A stretch of 64,000 nt of DNA from Mycolicibacterium aubagnense (GTDB lineage Bacteria; Actinomycetota; Actinomycetes; Mycobacteriales; Mycobacteriaceae). Shown here in pieces: positions 33,410-41,928 of this stretch. The DNA lies in NCBI RefSeq assembly GCF_010730955.1, contig NZ_AP022577.1, positions 2,232,001 to 2,296,000 of the forward strand. The letters are read 5' to 3'. How positions within the stretch are numbered: position 1 is the first letter of the stretch; each line of letters starts with the position of its first letter. Made by a program: the position numbers and the translations under genes. The notes beneath the pieces are model-generated. The model had not been told where the DNA came from and did no database searches. It was given only the letters and a program-made list of their open reading frames with translations.

Positions 33410-34218
33410 CGGGGCAGCGCCGCCCGCAGCGGGCCGAACAACACCTCCCCCGCATTCGCCACGCCGCCGCCGACGATCACCAGGTCCAGATCGCAGACCG
33501 CTGCCGCTGATGCGATGGCGACCGCGATCGCCTCAGCACCACGCGTGAAGGCCTGCACCGCAACCGGATCCCCACGGCGGGCAGCCTCGGCCAGCGCCTT
33601 CGCATCGGCGTCCGGCGGCGCGTCCCACCCGTGCTCGTGCGCCCACCGCGCGAGGTGCGGACCCGAGGCCACCGCCTCCACGCAGCCCTGCGCGCCACAC
33701 GCACAGCGGGGACCGTCGGGTTCCACCACAACATGCCCGACGTGTCCGGCATTGCCGGTCCGACCGAGGTAGGGCACGCCGCCCTGCACCAGTCCGCCGC
33801 CGATGCCGGTCGACACCACCATGCCGAGCAGGAACTGCGACCCGCGACCGGCTCCGCGCCAGTGCTCGCCCATGGCCAGACATACGACGTCGCCGGCCAG
33901 CCGAACCGGCAGGCCGGTGCGGCCGGCCAGTCGGTCAACCAGCGGAAACTGTTGCCAAGCAGCGATATTGAGCGGACTGACGGTTCCCGCGACCGTATCG
34001 ATGGGGCCGGCGCAGCCGGCACCCACGCCCCGCAGCGGGCGGCCGCCGGCAACGACGAGGGCGCTTTCGATCAAAGCATCGACCGTTCCCCACACCTGCT
34101 CGCGGTCCGCGTGCGGTGTCGGCAGCTGCTCGCGGTGCACGAGCACGCCGTCCGGGTCGACGAGGGCCGCGGCGATCTTGGTGCCGCCGATGTCAAGGGC
34201 GAGGGTCAGTTCGGGCAT
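33310..34218 (-). CDS. ROK-family sugar kinase
   Basis: 302 residues from ATG 34218, where the ROK N-terminus LTLALDIGGTKIAAALVDPDG starts. ATP motif, sugar-binding GAGCAGPIDTVAGTVSPLNI, and the ROK zinc signature GHVVVEPDGPRCACGAQGCVEA (His and three Cys) are complete. Cytosolic phosphorylation of glucose, N-acetylmannosamine or a related sugar is expected. It corresponds to Rv0650 next to the alpha-mannosidase (Rv0648), so it may phosphorylate mannose-derived sugar. Only 8 bases separate it from the small upstream gene. Confidence 0.9.
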   Translation of the reverse strand: MPELTLALDIGGTKIAAALVDPDGVLVHREQLPTPHADREQVWGTVDALIESALVVAGGRPLRGVGAGCAGPIDTVAGTVSPLNIAAWQQFPLVDRLAGRTGLPVRLAGDVVCLAMGEHWRGAGRGSQFLLGMVVSTGIGGGLVQGGVPYLGRTGNAGHVGHVVVEPDGPRCACGAQGCVEAVASGPHLARWAHEHGWDAPPDADAKALAEAARRGDPVAVQAFTRGAEAIAVAIASAAAVCDLDLVIVGGGVANAGEVLFGPLRAALPRYAGLSFLRGLRVVPAELGGDAGLVGAAALWRS

Positions 34219-34226
34219 CGTCACTT

Positions 34227-34838
34227 TCAGTGCCGGTGGACGTGGTCGGGCTGGCGCGGGTCGCCGGGATGTTCGTATCCGGGCGCCAGCTGCACCGCCT
34301 CGGCTCGTCGCGCATCGAGCCAATGCCGGAAGGCACGCCTGCGCGCCGAACCCAGCAGGTGTGCGGTGATCTGCGGCCGCACCTGGTCCAGCACGGGGGC
34401 GACGGTCGGCACGGCGGACCAGCCGTCCGGACCGGGCACGGGCGGCGCGAACCGCAAAGGGTTGCGTGCGTGGTAACCCTCGATCTCGTCGTCGGAGAGC
34501 TGAACTGTCGACGTCACGTAGCCGAACAGTGCCCTGGCCAACGGCCGCTCCAAGGCGGCCGCGGCAATGCTGCCGAGCTCCATGCGAGCAACAGCGTCGG
34601 GCAGCAGGTCGGCTTCGGTCGGGGTGTCGCGGTCGTCGACGCCGAGTTCCGCGGCCGCCACGCGCACCACCTCGTCGGTGACGAGCAACTGGGTCAGCCA
34701 GCGCCGTAGCTGCCGCCCCTCACTGGTTCCGGGCACAGGTAGCGACGACGCCAATGCGCTTGCGCGCAAACATGATTCGCGCTCGTCGAGCACAGCGACG
34801 GGAATCGTCCGCCCGGCGACGATGGCAATATGATTCAT
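34227..34838 (-). CDS. uncharacterised protein coupled to alpha-mannosidase
   Basis: 203 residues from ATG 34838, which overlaps the alpha-mannosidase stop (ATGA). Helical, soluble: TIPVAVLDERESCLRASALASSLPVPG, RQLRRWLTQLLVTDEVVRVAAAELG, LARALFGYVTSTVQLSDDEIEGYHARNPLRF, RPQITAHLLGSARRRAFRHWLDARRAE. The middle resembles the chaperone helices of SurA/PpiD-type proteins (S/T-D-x-E-I-x-x-Y-x-x-N-P), without a PPIase domain or signal peptide. I do not recognise a named function. Its place between GH38 and ROK kinase suggests it works with them; in M. tuberculosis a fabD2 gene stands in this interval. Confidence 0.65.
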   Translation of the reverse strand: MNHIAIVAGRTIPVAVLDERESCLRASALASSLPVPGTSEGRQLRRWLTQLLVTDEVVRVAAAELGVDDRDTPTEADLLPDAVARMELGSIAAAALERPLARALFGYVTSTVQLSDDEIEGYHARNPLRFAPPVPGPDGWSAVPTVAPVLDQVRPQITAHLLGSARRRAFRHWLDARRAEAVQLAPGYEHPGDPRQPDHVHRH

Positions 34839-37800
34839 CGGACGCGCACCGATACCGCCGGCATGTACAGCACCCGGCCGGCCGCGGCGATCCGCACCAG
34901 CGCCCACCATCGCCCCGGGCCGACCCATGGCGGCGGCGCCACGTCGAAGTCGAACGCGACGGTGCCACCGGCGGGCACGTCGGCCCCGAGCACGCTGGGC
35001 CCCAACCAATCCCAGGTGCCCCACGGGCTGATCAGATGCGCTTCCAGGCTCAGCGGCGCCCCCGCGGCAGAGCCGACGATCACGCTCAGGTCCGCGTGTT
35101 CACCGGCGACGACCTCGACGGCTGCGGGCTCGGCAACCAACCTGAGCAGCGGGGTGTCGCCGGGGTCGCCGACCGTGACGACGCAGACGTCTTCGACCAG
35201 CTGGCGCCAGGCCGCCGGAATCTGCGTGTCCTTGGCGCCGCCGGTGACGGCCAGCTCGATCCGCACCGGGTACCGGCCGGCGGGGATGTCGGCCGGAAGT
35301 GCCACCTGCACATCGGTTTCCAGATAGCCGCCGGGCGGCAGCACGAACGCCAGCCCGTCCGGGGTGGCCGCCCAGCCGTCGGGGCACAGCACTCGCACCC
35401 GGCCGTGGAGCGCCGCGTCGGTGCAGTCGCTGGCGGCGGTGACGCGCAGCGACAGCGACGTACCCGGTTCGCCGGAAACTTCGGTGGGGTGTACGTGCGC
35501 CACGGCCGGCAGTCCACCCAACGGGGCCGGGCCGCGATTGTGCAACCAATACCGGGCGTAAATCGGTTGGGCGACTTCGGCATCCGGCGCGAGGGTGACA
35601 TGGTCACCGTTGAGAACGTGGGGCAGATCGAGCCGGGCCCGCACGGTCGCGATCTCGAAGCCGTGTAGGCGCAGGTCCTTTTCGCCGGCCACCGGTTGTT
35701 CGAGGAGATCCAGCCGCTCCACGCTGTCGAGGTGCCGCATCCCCGAGGTGACGCTGACCTCGGTCGGGCGTCCCGAGGTCTGCACCAGGCGCAGAGTGAT
35801 GCCCGACCGCGGGTCGACGGGCGCGCAACTGCCGGTGGCAATGGGATTTCCGGTGGCCTTCAGCGCAACCAGCGTCACGTCGGATGCGGGTTCGACGCCC
35901 AACAGTGAACCGGTACCGGGCAATCCGCCCGCCACCGCCGGATGGTCCGTGTGCACCGCGAGCAGCGGCTGCGAGTACTCGGCGCTGCGGCCGGCAATGC
36001 CCGCCGTCCGCCAATCTCCGTCGCCTGCCGCAACGGCGTAGTCGAAGGTGTGGGTCCAGTGCTGGAGCTGGAAATTCGAGCCGTCGGGTGCCGTTCGTCG
36101 CGGCGGGTCGATCCAGGTGCCCGACGGCCAGCCGGTGCACGACCGCATCAACGAGGTGTGCAGGACACCGTCCGGCTCGACGGCGAAACCCGGTACACCC
36201 CGGTTCATCACGGCGACGCTGCGCGCCTCGAAGGGACCGATACCGGCCGCAGCGTCCTGCTCGACGGTGATCTCGACGTCGGCGAGGGCGGCGATCAGTT
36301 CTTCGGTGGCGCCGGGTCCGGCGACGATCAGCACCGGCAGCGCCCGCACACCTGTCAGGTCGGCGCCCGGAATCCAGCGCTGCACCAGATCGGCGTCGGC
36401 GGGCACCCAGAGCCGGGCGCTGCCCATCGCCAGGCGCCGCTGCAGTTCCGCGCCGTAGCACGGGTCCACGGCTGCCAATACCGCTCTGGTGAAAGCGTTT
36501 TCGTCGGGACCACCGAGCGCGATGCGCGCGTCGGGCAGATTGGAGTCGACGGCGAGATCACCGTAGCGAGGTTTGCCGGCGCTGCTGCAGGTCGCCGTCA
36601 CCCCGGCCCGGACGAGCGCCACCATCAGCTCACGGGTCGGAACCGCCGCATCGTCGGCGTTCGGGGCCACAACCTCGGCCACCGACACCGCCCGCACGTT
36701 GTCGCCCTGCGCGTCTCGCACCCGGACCCGCACTGCCGAGGACAGTCCGAACCAGCCGTAGGCGGGGTTGTCCAGCGTGTAGGGGTGGTCCGCGGTGTCG
36801 ACGGCGTCGTGCGAATCCCGTTGGTGCAACAGGCCGAAGCCCCGGCCGATCACCGCATCACCGACCTCGCTGACCGGCATCGCGCCCGGCACCGGGCAGG
36901 GCCAGCGCAGCCGCAGCAGCTTGTCCGCACCGGCGAACTCGTCGACCACGGTGCGGCAGTCCAGGCGATCCACGCCGTGCCACAGCGTGATGGTCTGGGT
37001 GTAGCCCAGCAGGTCACCGATCCGACCGGTGACCACCAGCCGCTCCCCCACCGGGCAGCGGTAGGCCTGTACCGACTGGGCCGGATATTCCGCGGAGCCC
37101 ACCACGGGCCCCTTCGGCAGCAGATGCCAGGGTCCTTCGTGTTCGGTGGGATGCGCGGAATGTTCGTCATAGACGGCGATCTCGTTGCCGAACCGTCCCA
37201 TGCCGATCAACTGGATGCCGTCGCGCAGCAGTGACGACACCGCGCCGCCGCGGTCGGGGTCGACGGTGCAGCGGTAGCGGTCGTTGCCGATGGTGGTGCC
37301 GGCCACCGGTTCCCACCCCGACGGCACGGTGTTCCCGCCGAGCGTGTACCCCCGCCATCCGAGCGACGGCACCTCGCGGGCCAGCCAGGTGACGGTGCGG
37401 CCACCGTCTTCGGCCAGTACCGGCACCGGCGTACCGTCCGCACCCTGGACCGACCCTGCCATCGGTTCGTCGAGGTGGACGGTGACGATGTCGGTTCGGC
37501 TGTGCGCCAATGGGTTCCACACCACGATGTCACCGTCGACGGCGCGGGACAGCAGCGCCACCGCGTTGTCCCGGGCAGTCCGGCCGAGTTCCCAGGCGTC
37601 GCGCCAGCCGGTGAGCAGGTCGAGGTACACCTGGTCGGATTCCGATCCCGTGATGGCGTCGTGGTGTGCCCCGTAAGCCAGTTGCACCCAGGCTTTGGCC
37701 AGGGCCGCTTGCGGATAGGTGGCGCCGGTGAGCAATCCGGCGAACACCGCGAACCGTTCGGCTTCCAGCACGACGTTCTCGGCGGCCCGGTTGGCCTGCT

Positions 37801-39031
37801 TGGTGTCGATGTACGACACATCCTTGCCCGTGTAGATCGGGTTCATGTCCCGGGTCTGGGGCGACGGCTGGGCACCGCCGGCCGCGAGTTCCGTGCGCAC
37901 CGCGGCGAAGAACTCCCGCGGCAGCGCACACACGAAACGGGGCCAGGTGTAGCGGGCCGCCCAATCCCGGTGAATCTCGGTCACCCACTTGTTCGGCGGG
38001 GTGTAGTCGGTGCCCACGGGCAGCAGCACATTGCGGGTCAGCGCCACCTTTTTCAGCTTGGCGAACGTCTCGTAGGTGGCAGCCTCAGCCTCCTGCAAGG
38101 ACGCCGACGAATCCATCCACCATCCCGCGGCGTAGTGCGCAGGCATGTAATGGGTGAGCAGCCCGCGACCGGAGGGCGCGATCCAGTCGAATTCACTGGC
38201 GAACTGCATGCGCTCGGGATCGCCGCCGCGGTGCATCGGTCCCCACTGGTGATGCGGGCCGCGGGCCCACGAACTGGAGGTCAGCCCCGCGTCGGCGGCC
38301 ATGCCGGGGAACTGCGGATCGTGACCGAACACATCCAGCTGCCACGCCGTCGCCGGGTCGGCGCCCATGACGTCACGCTGAAACCCGATGCCGTGCACGA
38401 AGTTCCGGATCGCCGTCTCGGGACTGGTCAGGTTGGTGTTCGGCTCGTTGTAGGTGCCGCCCATGATCTCGATGCGGCCCTCGGCGAGCAGCGCGCGCAG
38501 CTGGGCGCGTTGCTCCGGATGGGTATCCCAGTAGGGTTTGAGGTAGTCGACCTCGGCCAGTACGAATTTGTATTCGGGCTCCCGCCTTGCCATTTCGAGG
38601 TGCGCGGTGACCAGGTCGAAGCCGTTGGTCTGCCGGCACCGTCCGGGCGGATCCTCGGTCCAGGCGCTGGTGTACGCGGCCTGGGTGTTCCACCACACCG
38701 GGTCGTAGTGGAAGTGGCTGATCATGTGCATGGTCCAGCCGGGCTCGGCGACGACGAACTCGAACGGGGTCTGCCCGCCGCCGATCTCGAGATGCGCGGC
38801 CCGGCTCTGTCCCGGCTCCGGAGCCGCGACGGCCACCGGAATCTCCACCATGCCGTCGCCCGGCAGAGCCACAGCCTGGCCGCTCAACCCGTCCCCGGCC
38901 ACCCGGACCTCGGTGGCATCCGCGCATCCGGTGTAGTCCACACGCACGATCTGCAGCGGTTCATCGGCCGGCCCGACGAACAACTCGGTGGAAACTACCG
39001 CCGTCACCCGCAGGAGTGGTCCCGTCGACAC
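34835..39031 (-). CDS. GH38 alpha-mannosidase (large)
   Basis: 1398 residues. GH38 catalytic region: HFHYDPVWW (zinc-binding His-x-His/Asp), nucleophile Asp233 in QLDVFGHDPQFPG, then AYGAHHDAITGSESDQVYLD (zinc His). The middle and C-terminal beta-sandwich domains are long; the last about 250 residues look like an added carbohydrate-binding or NEW3-like (alpha-galactosidase-associated) module (GTSLSLRVTAASDCTDA, PPGGYLETDVQVALPADIPAGRYPVRIEL). No signal peptide, so a cytosolic role in mannoside turnover is likely. Orthologue of Rv0648 by position. Followed by two coupled genes: the small unknown and the ROK kinase. Confidence 0.93.
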   Translation of the reverse strand: MSTGPLLRVTAVVSTELFVGPADEPLQIVRVDYTGCADATEVRVAGDGLSGQAVALPGDGMVEIPVAVAAPEPGQSRAAHLEIGGGQTPFEFVVAEPGWTMHMISHFHYDPVWWNTQAAYTSAWTEDPPGRCRQTNGFDLVTAHLEMARREPEYKFVLAEVDYLKPYWDTHPEQRAQLRALLAEGRIEIMGGTYNEPNTNLTSPETAIRNFVHGIGFQRDVMGADPATAWQLDVFGHDPQFPGMAADAGLTSSSWARGPHHQWGPMHRGGDPERMQFASEFDWIAPSGRGLLTHYMPAHYAAGWWMDSSASLQEAEAATYETFAKLKKVALTRNVLLPVGTDYTPPNKWVTEIHRDWAARYTWPRFVCALPREFFAAVRTELAAGGAQPSPQTRDMNPIYTGKDVSYIDTKQANRAAENVVLEAERFAVFAGLLTGATYPQAALAKAWVQLAYGAHHDAITGSESDQVYLDLLTGWRDAWELGRTARDNAVALLSRAVDGDIVVWNPLAHSRTDIVTVHLDEPMAGSVQGADGTPVPVLAEDGGRTVTWLAREVPSLGWRGYTLGGNTVPSGWEPVAGTTIGNDRYRCTVDPDRGGAVSSLLRDGIQLIGMGRFGNEIAVYDEHSAHPTEHEGPWHLLPKGPVVGSAEYPAQSVQAYRCPVGERLVVTGRIGDLLGYTQTITLWHGVDRLDCRTVVDEFAGADKLLRLRWPCPVPGAMPVSEVGDAVIGRGFGLLHQRDSHDAVDTADHPYTLDNPAYGWFGLSSAVRVRVRDAQGDNVRAVSVAEVVAPNADDAAVPTRELMVALVRAGVTATCSSAGKPRYGDLAVDSNLPDARIALGGPDENAFTRAVLAAVDPCYGAELQRRLAMGSARLWVPADADLVQRWIPGADLTGVRALPVLIVAGPGATEELIAALADVEITVEQDAAAGIGPFEARSVAVMNRGVPGFAVEPDGVLHTSLMRSCTGWPSGTWIDPPRRTAPDGSNFQLQHWTHTFDYAVAAGDGDWRTAGIAGRSAEYSQPLLAVHTDHPAVAGGLPGTGSLLGVEPASDVTLVALKATGNPIATGSCAPVDPRSGITLRLVQTSGRPTEVSVTSGMRHLDSVERLDLLEQPVAGEKDLRLHGFEIATVRARLDLPHVLNGDHVTLAPDAEVAQPIYARYWLHNRGPAPLGGLPAVAHVHPTEVSGEPGTSLSLRVTAASDCTDAALHGRVRVLCPDGWAATPDGLAFVLPPGGYLETDVQVALPADIPAGRYPVRIELAVTGGAKDTQIPAAWRQLVEDVCVVTVGDPGDTPLLRLVAEPAAVEVVAGEHADLSVIVGSAAGAPLSLEAHLISPWGTWDWLGPSVLGADVPAGGTVAFDFDVAPPPWVGPGRWWALVRIAAAGRVLYMPAVSVRVR

Positions 39032-39054
39032 CCCTGCACCATACGGCGCGCTCC

Positions 39055-40017
39055 CTACCGGCCGGGCGGCATTGCCGCACGCAACCGGTCGGCCACCACG
39101 CCGGCCGCGGCCACCACCTCGGGCGGCTCGAGCACCACGAACCGATACCCCGGCATCGCCAGGTAAAGCACGATCCGTTCCGGGTCGTCGCCCGCGGCGG
39201 TCACGATGCAGTGGTCCGGCCCATCCGGCTCGATCTGCGCGGAGGCTGAGGAAAACACCTGTGCCAGTTGGCTTTCGGATGCCCGGAACCGCACCCGCGC
39301 GACGTACCGGTACGGCGACGTCGTGATGGCCCGGCGGACGTACTCGGCCGGGTCGGGCGCCGGGCGCGCGACGAACGTGGTCCCCGCCGCGCTGACGTCA
39401 ACCATCCGGTCCAGCCGCAGCGTCCGCCAGTCGTCGCGGTCGCGGTCGTACGCCAGCAGGTACCAGCGGCGTCCGGTCGTGACGAGTCGGTAGGGCTCCA
39501 GGCGCCGCTGCGTGCTGTTGCCGCGGATGTCGGTGTAGCCGAGCCGGATGTGTTCGTGGTCGCGGCAGGCGCGCGCCAGCGTCATCAGGTCGTCGGGCGA
39601 CACCGCTTCCACGGCGCCGCCGCCGGTCAACGTCACTGTCGCGTCGTGCACCGCGGCCACCTGCGACCGGAGCCGCGCCGGCATCACCTGGTCGAGTTTG
39701 GACAGTGCCCGCAGCGCCGACTCACCGACGCCCGCCACGCTGCCACCGGCCGCCAGTCGCAGACACACCGCCATCGCGACGGCCTCCTCCGGGTCGAGCA
39801 GCAGCGGAGGCAACGCGGCGCCGGCACCCAGCTGATAGCCGCCGTCGCGGCCCTTGCTGGCATGCACGGGATAACCGAGGTCGCGTAGCCGCTCGATGTC
39901 GCGACGGACGCTGCGTCCGGTGACGCCGAGCCGGTCGGCAAGCTCCTGCCCCGTCCACACCCGGCGCGCTTGCAACAGCCCCAGCAGCTGGAGCACGCGG
40001 CTCGTCGTTTCGGACAT
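39055..40017 (-). CDS. WYL-domain transcriptional regulator (YafY type)
   Basis: 320 residues from ATG 40017 (MSETTSRVLQLLGLLQARR); an ATG 18 bases upstream is possible. DeoR-like helix-turn-helix (ELADRLGVTGRSVRRDIERLRDLG), linker, WYL domain (TQRRLEPYRLVTTGRRWYLLAYDRDR) and the C-terminal WCX extension. WYL regulators bind nucleotides or nucleic acids and often control stress or phage-defence genes. Divergent from two DinB genes with a strong palindrome in the 61-base spacer, so it most likely controls those genes and itself. Confidence 0.9.
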   Translation of the reverse strand: MSETTSRVLQLLGLLQARRVWTGQELADRLGVTGRSVRRDIERLRDLGYPVHASKGRDGGYQLGAGAALPPLLLDPEEAVAMAVCLRLAAGGSVAGVGESALRALSKLDQVMPARLRSQVAAVHDATVTLTGGGAVEAVSPDDLMTLARACRDHEHIRLGYTDIRGNSTQRRLEPYRLVTTGRRWYLLAYDRDRDDWRTLRLDRMVDVSAAGTTFVARPAPDPAEYVRRAITTSPYRYVARVRFRASESQLAQVFSSASAQIEPDGPDHCIVTAAGDDPERIVLYLAMPGYRFVVLEPPEVVAAAGVVADRLRAAMPPGR

Positions 40018-40031
40018 GACAACACTCTGCC

Positions 40032-40066
40032 GCACTCATAGGACAGAAACAGTCCTAATTGAGTGC
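40032..40066. promoter_or_regulatory. palindromic operator between WYL regulator and dinB genes
   Basis: Nested inverted repeat: GCACTCA (40032-40038), TAGGAC (40039-40044), 7-base centre, GTCCTA (40052-40057), AT-base step, TGAGTGC (40060-40066). Inner arms perfect, outer arms perfect but shifted by 2 bases. Likely binding site of the WYL regulator. Confidence 0.7.
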
Positions 40067-40078
40067 GAGGCTTTGCAC

Positions 40079-40594
40079 GTGACCGAAGAACTGGCCGAAC
40101 AACTCGACTGGCACTGGCAGCACCAGCTGCGCCCACGCCTCGACGGACTGACCGACGACGAATATTTCTGGCAGCCGGTGCCCGGCTGCTGGACCGTCCA
40201 CCCCGACGGGTCCATCGACTTCAGCTATCCCCCGCCGCAACCCGAACCGTTCACCACCGTCGCCTGGCGGTTGGCGCACGTCATCGTCGGCGTCCTGGCG
40301 ATGCGCAACCACTCGCATTTCGGTGGCCCACCGGCCGATTACCAGTCGTGGTCCTACGCCCGCGACGCGCGCACCGCGCTGGATCAGCTCGACGCCGCCT
40401 ATGCGCACTGGATTGCCGGGGTCCGCGGGCTCGACGACGCCGCCCTGGCGCGTCCATGCGGTCCGGCCGAAGGTCCCTACGCCGACCTCAGCATGGCCAC
40501 CCTGGTGCTGCACATCAATCGCGAAGTCATTCACCACGGAGCGGAAATCGCCTGCGTCCGTGATCTTTACACCCACACCAAGAAGGAGAACTAA
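40079..40594 (+). CDS. DinB-superfamily protein
   Basis: 171 residues from GTG 40079 (GCGAGG 8 bases upstream). Four-helix DinB fold: LAEQLDWHWQHQLRPRLDGLTDDEYFWQPVPGCWT, a metal-site histidine in TVAWRLAHVIVG and a His/His pair in VLHINREVIHHGAEIACVRDL. Related proteins are mycothiol-, bacillithiol- or glutathione-dependent transferases or hydrolases; the thiol and substrate are unknown. Two bases before the next DinB gene: a paralogous tandem pair under WYL control. Confidence 0.85.
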   Translation: MTEELAEQLDWHWQHQLRPRLDGLTDDEYFWQPVPGCWTVHPDGSIDFSYPPPQPEPFTTVAWRLAHVIVGVLAMRNHSHFGGPPADYQSWSYARDARTALDQLDAAYAHWIAGVRGLDDAALARPCGPAEGPYADLSMATLVLHINREVIHHGAEIACVRDLYTHTKKEN

Positions 40595-40596
40595 CC

Positions 40597-41196
40597 ATGG
40601 CTGGACTGCCCACACCCGCCGGCGACGAGCGGCAGACCCTGATCAATTTTCTGGCGTTCCAGCAGGACGCCTTCGCCGCCGTCGCCCACGGCCTCACCGA
40701 TGAGCAGGCCCGCTCGACGCCCTCGGTCAGCGCGCTGTCGGTCGGCGGCCTGATCAAACACGTCACCGCCGTCCAAGCGGGCTGGGTGTCGCGCGCGGTC
40801 GCGGCTCCCGGCTTCCCGCCGCGCGACACCCGGCCGATGGCCGAGCAGATGGCCGAGCACGAAGACCAGCTCACGATGCGCGACGACGAGAAGCTCGGCG
40901 ATCTACTGGACGCCTTGCGCGCGCAGAACACCGAGACGCTGCGGGTCTTCGCCGAACTCGACCTGGACGCGCTGGTGCCGGTGCCGCACGAGGTGCCGTG
41001 GTTCCCGTCGGACATCGACCACTGGTCGGTGCGCTGGGTGGGCATGCACATCATCGAGGAACTGTCCCGCCACGCGGGCCACGCCGACATCATCCGCGAA
41101 TCCATCGACCGCGCCACCATGTACGAATTGCTGGCCGCCGAAGAAGAATGGCCGGAGACGGACTTCATCAAGCGGTGGCGGCCCGCCGTCCGGTAG
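40597..41196 (+). CDS. DinB-superfamily protein (DUF664)
   Basis: 199 residues, GGAG ribosome site 6 bases before ATG. DUF664 pattern: LINFLAFQQDAFAAVAHGLTDEQARSTPSVSALSVGGLIKHVTAVQAGWVSR (metal His in GLIKHV), WSVRWVGMHIIEELSRHAGHADIIRESID (two His). The trio of histidines supports a metal-dependent DinB enzyme, probably thiol-dependent in mycobacteria (mycothiol). Forms a tandem with the preceding gene, from which it differs strongly in sequence. Confidence 0.87.
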   Translation: MAGLPTPAGDERQTLINFLAFQQDAFAAVAHGLTDEQARSTPSVSALSVGGLIKHVTAVQAGWVSRAVAAPGFPPRDTRPMAEQMAEHEDQLTMRDDEKLGDLLDALRAQNTETLRVFAELDLDALVPVPHEVPWFPSDIDHWSVRWVGMHIIEELSRHAGHADIIRESIDRATMYELLAAEEEWPETDFIKRWRPAVR

Positions 41197-41217
41197 CACT
41201 GTCGAGCCCGACGACAC

Positions 41218-41245
41218 GGCTGCCCAGGCCCACGCCTGGGCAGCC
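41218..41245. terminator. bidirectional terminator, dinB / tetR
   Basis: Perfect 12-bp stem (41218-41229 with 41234-41245), 4-base loop, between convergent genes. No long T-tract on either side. Confidence 0.7.
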
Positions 41246-41251
41246 ATGTCG

Positions 41252-41854
41252 TCACTCTGGGCGCAGTACCAACGCCAGCGCCGCGTCGACCACCACGTTC
41301 AGCTCGGCGCCAAGCGCACCCGACAGCCACTGCTGGGCCAGCTCGGCCATCGCGCCGGTGTACATCGCGGCGCCGACGCGCGCGGCGACCGGGTCCGAGT
41401 CGGGGTGCAGCCGGCCACCCTCGGCCAGCACCGCGTCGAGCAGCAGGTCCTGGGTGACGGCCCGGCGCGCGGCCAGCACGGGGTTGGCGCGCGCTTCGGT
41501 GAACAGCACCCGCCCCCGCCGCGGATCGTGGGAACCGAAGCCCAGTACCGCAGCGATGCCGGCGCCGGTCCGTTCCCGCACCGAATCCCCCGCGCCGGCG
41601 ATCGCGGTGTCCACCACGGCGGCCAATTCGACACTCACCTTGTCGTAGACGGCGCCCAGCAGCTCGTCGATGCCGTCGAAGCTCTCGTAGAAGTACCGGG
41701 TGTTGAGTCCGCACGCGCGGCATACCGACCGGACCGACAATGCCGTCTCGCCGCCGGAACCGAACAGTTCGAATGCCGCGTCGACCAGCAGCCCGCGGCG
41801 CTCCGCGCGGCGGTCGTCGAGCGGAATCCCCGCCCACCTGGTCGGTGTCGACAT
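41252..41854 (-). CDS. TetR-family regulator
   Basis: 200 residues. N-terminal helix-turn-helix: RRGLLVDAAFELFGSGGETALSVRSVCRACGLNTRYFYESFDGIDELLGAVYD; the C-terminal ligand domain is not assigned. Divergent from the MpaB-type oxygenase, with a perfect 10-bp palindrome in the 74-base spacer, so it likely represses the oxygenase and itself. Confidence 0.88.
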   Translation of the reverse strand: MSTPTRWAGIPLDDRRAERRGLLVDAAFELFGSGGETALSVRSVCRACGLNTRYFYESFDGIDELLGAVYDKVSVELAAVVDTAIAGAGDSVRERTGAGIAAVLGFGSHDPRRGRVLFTEARANPVLAARRAVTQDLLLDAVLAEGGRLHPDSDPVAARVGAAMYTGAMAELAQQWLSGALGAELNVVVDAALALVLRPE

Positions 41855-41895
41855 CCCTACAGCCTAGGTCTGGTCACACCCGTCACCAAATACTA

Positions 41896-41919
41896 TTCTG
41901 GTCACAACCGTGACCAGAA
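41896..41919. promoter_or_regulatory. TetR operator upstream of MpaB-type oxygenase
   Basis: Perfect inverted repeat TTCTGGTCAC-N4-GTGACCAGAA, ending at the oxygenase ribosome binding site. A second GGTCAC half-site lies at about 41874. Binding would block both initiation and access to the start. Confidence 0.75.
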
Positions 41920-41928
41920 GGAGTGGAC

